Part shown: piece by piece, positions 63,501 through 64,000 of the stretch
Layout: the number at the start of each line of letters is the position of its first letter
Numbering within the stretch: the stretch's first letter is position 1
NCBI GenBank assembly: GCA_013396755.1
Contig: VWZF01005720.1
Coordinates: forward strand, 62,001-126,000
Direction of reading: 5' to 3'
Length of the DNA: 64,000 nt
From: Sclerurus mexicanus
Taxonomy: Eukaryota; Chordata; Aves; Passeriformes; Furnariidae
The notes under the pieces: model-generated
Databases searched by the model: none
Told to the model about the DNA's origin: nothing
What the model saw: the letters and a program-made list of their open reading frames with translations, nothing else
Program-made: the position numbers and the translations under genes

Positions 63501-64000
63501 AGCCGGGCAGCTGGGCTGTAATCTGTGAATTATGCACCCCAAGGAAGAGCAAATTTGTAGAATATCCTCCATGCGAAGAGCTCTGTTTAGTCATTTATGA
63601 GCAATTAATGGATGTGATGTTGTTAAATGTGTGCAGTGTGAGTTGGTAGTGCAGGGTGATGGCAGTCCTTGAACTCAGCCCTTCTCGCTAACATGGAAAG
63701 GTCTATACTGGCTTGAGATAATCAAGCCCATTTCAATCAAAAACCTTGTCTTGATTAAAATAAAGGTTAAAAAATCTAAGCTAGCTGTGTCATGAAGTGT
63801 ATTTAATCTACTGGGAAAGAATTTTGCCCTGTCTATCGCAATCTGTTAATGTTGCAATCCTTATAAAAAGAGAGAAGCAGTTCCAAGTTAAATGTTGTTT
63901 TATTTTCTGGTGAGCCCTGCTGATTCAGGGGGTGTGTTCACGTGGGATGTGCTGGTGATCTCTTGAGTATAAGCAAGATAGTTGGATACATAAAAGTTCA
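60538..64000. other. Intron-like DNA after the candidate first exon
   Basis: CpG content falls quickly. No second exon with a convincing acceptor, open frame and donor was found, and no repeat family was recognised. Several TAAT-rich, repeat-free patches and a CACGTG E-box near 61061 could be regulatory. The window ends inside this stretch. Confidence 0.45.

Overview
The window looks like nuclear DNA from a bird. The main evidence is the CR1 family of non-LTR retrotransposons: at least nine fragments in both orientations, several ending in the avian 3' signature (a 'CCCTTCCAACC ... ATTCTATGATTCT'-type tail, or its reverse complement). There are also two GC-rich CpG islands in otherwise AT-leaning, intron-like DNA, microsatellites, and one assembly gap of N. 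I saw no operons, bacterial-type genes, tRNA or rRNA genes, CRISPR arrays or intact transposon ORFs. Nearly all open reading frames here are short, lack domains and are what chance would give.

Layout. 1-2.4 kb: AT-rich DNA with a perfect TGGA tetranucleotide array. 2.4-3.4 kb: CR1 fragments, two of them back to back. 3.7-5.2 kb: a hexamer-based minisatellite with two kinds of higher-order repeat and a G-quadruplex-prone bottom strand, running directly into CpG island 1 (about 5.24-5.96 kb), which holds the gap (5438-5564). 6-60 kb: intron-like DNA with scattered CR1 copies, the longest a decayed minus-strand copy at 36.5-38.1 kb that keeps reverse-transcriptase-derived sequence. It also holds a few splice-site-bounded candidate exons: a 59-nt exon at 19.1 kb, a 160-nt exon at 38.6 kb and a 27-nt microexon at 44.34 kb. 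Several repeat-free, TAAT-rich stretches (notably 33.55-34.2 kb and 59.3-59.7 kb) look like regulatory DNA. 60.0-60.56 kb: CpG island 2, with a likely first coding exon (60447-60537) ending at a good splice donor. 60.6-64 kb: the start of an intron.

Interpretation (inference). The simplest model is one long plus-strand gene with two promoters, one in each CpG island and about 55 kb apart, joined by a large intron with a few small exons. The downstream exon would give an alternative N-terminus. I could not identify the gene from the roughly 30 residues of the first exon or the 9 residues of the microexon. The best leads are the microexon, which has the layout of neural microexons, and the G-rich minisatellite abutting an unfinished promoter. 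I found no clear sign of an undescribed biological system.
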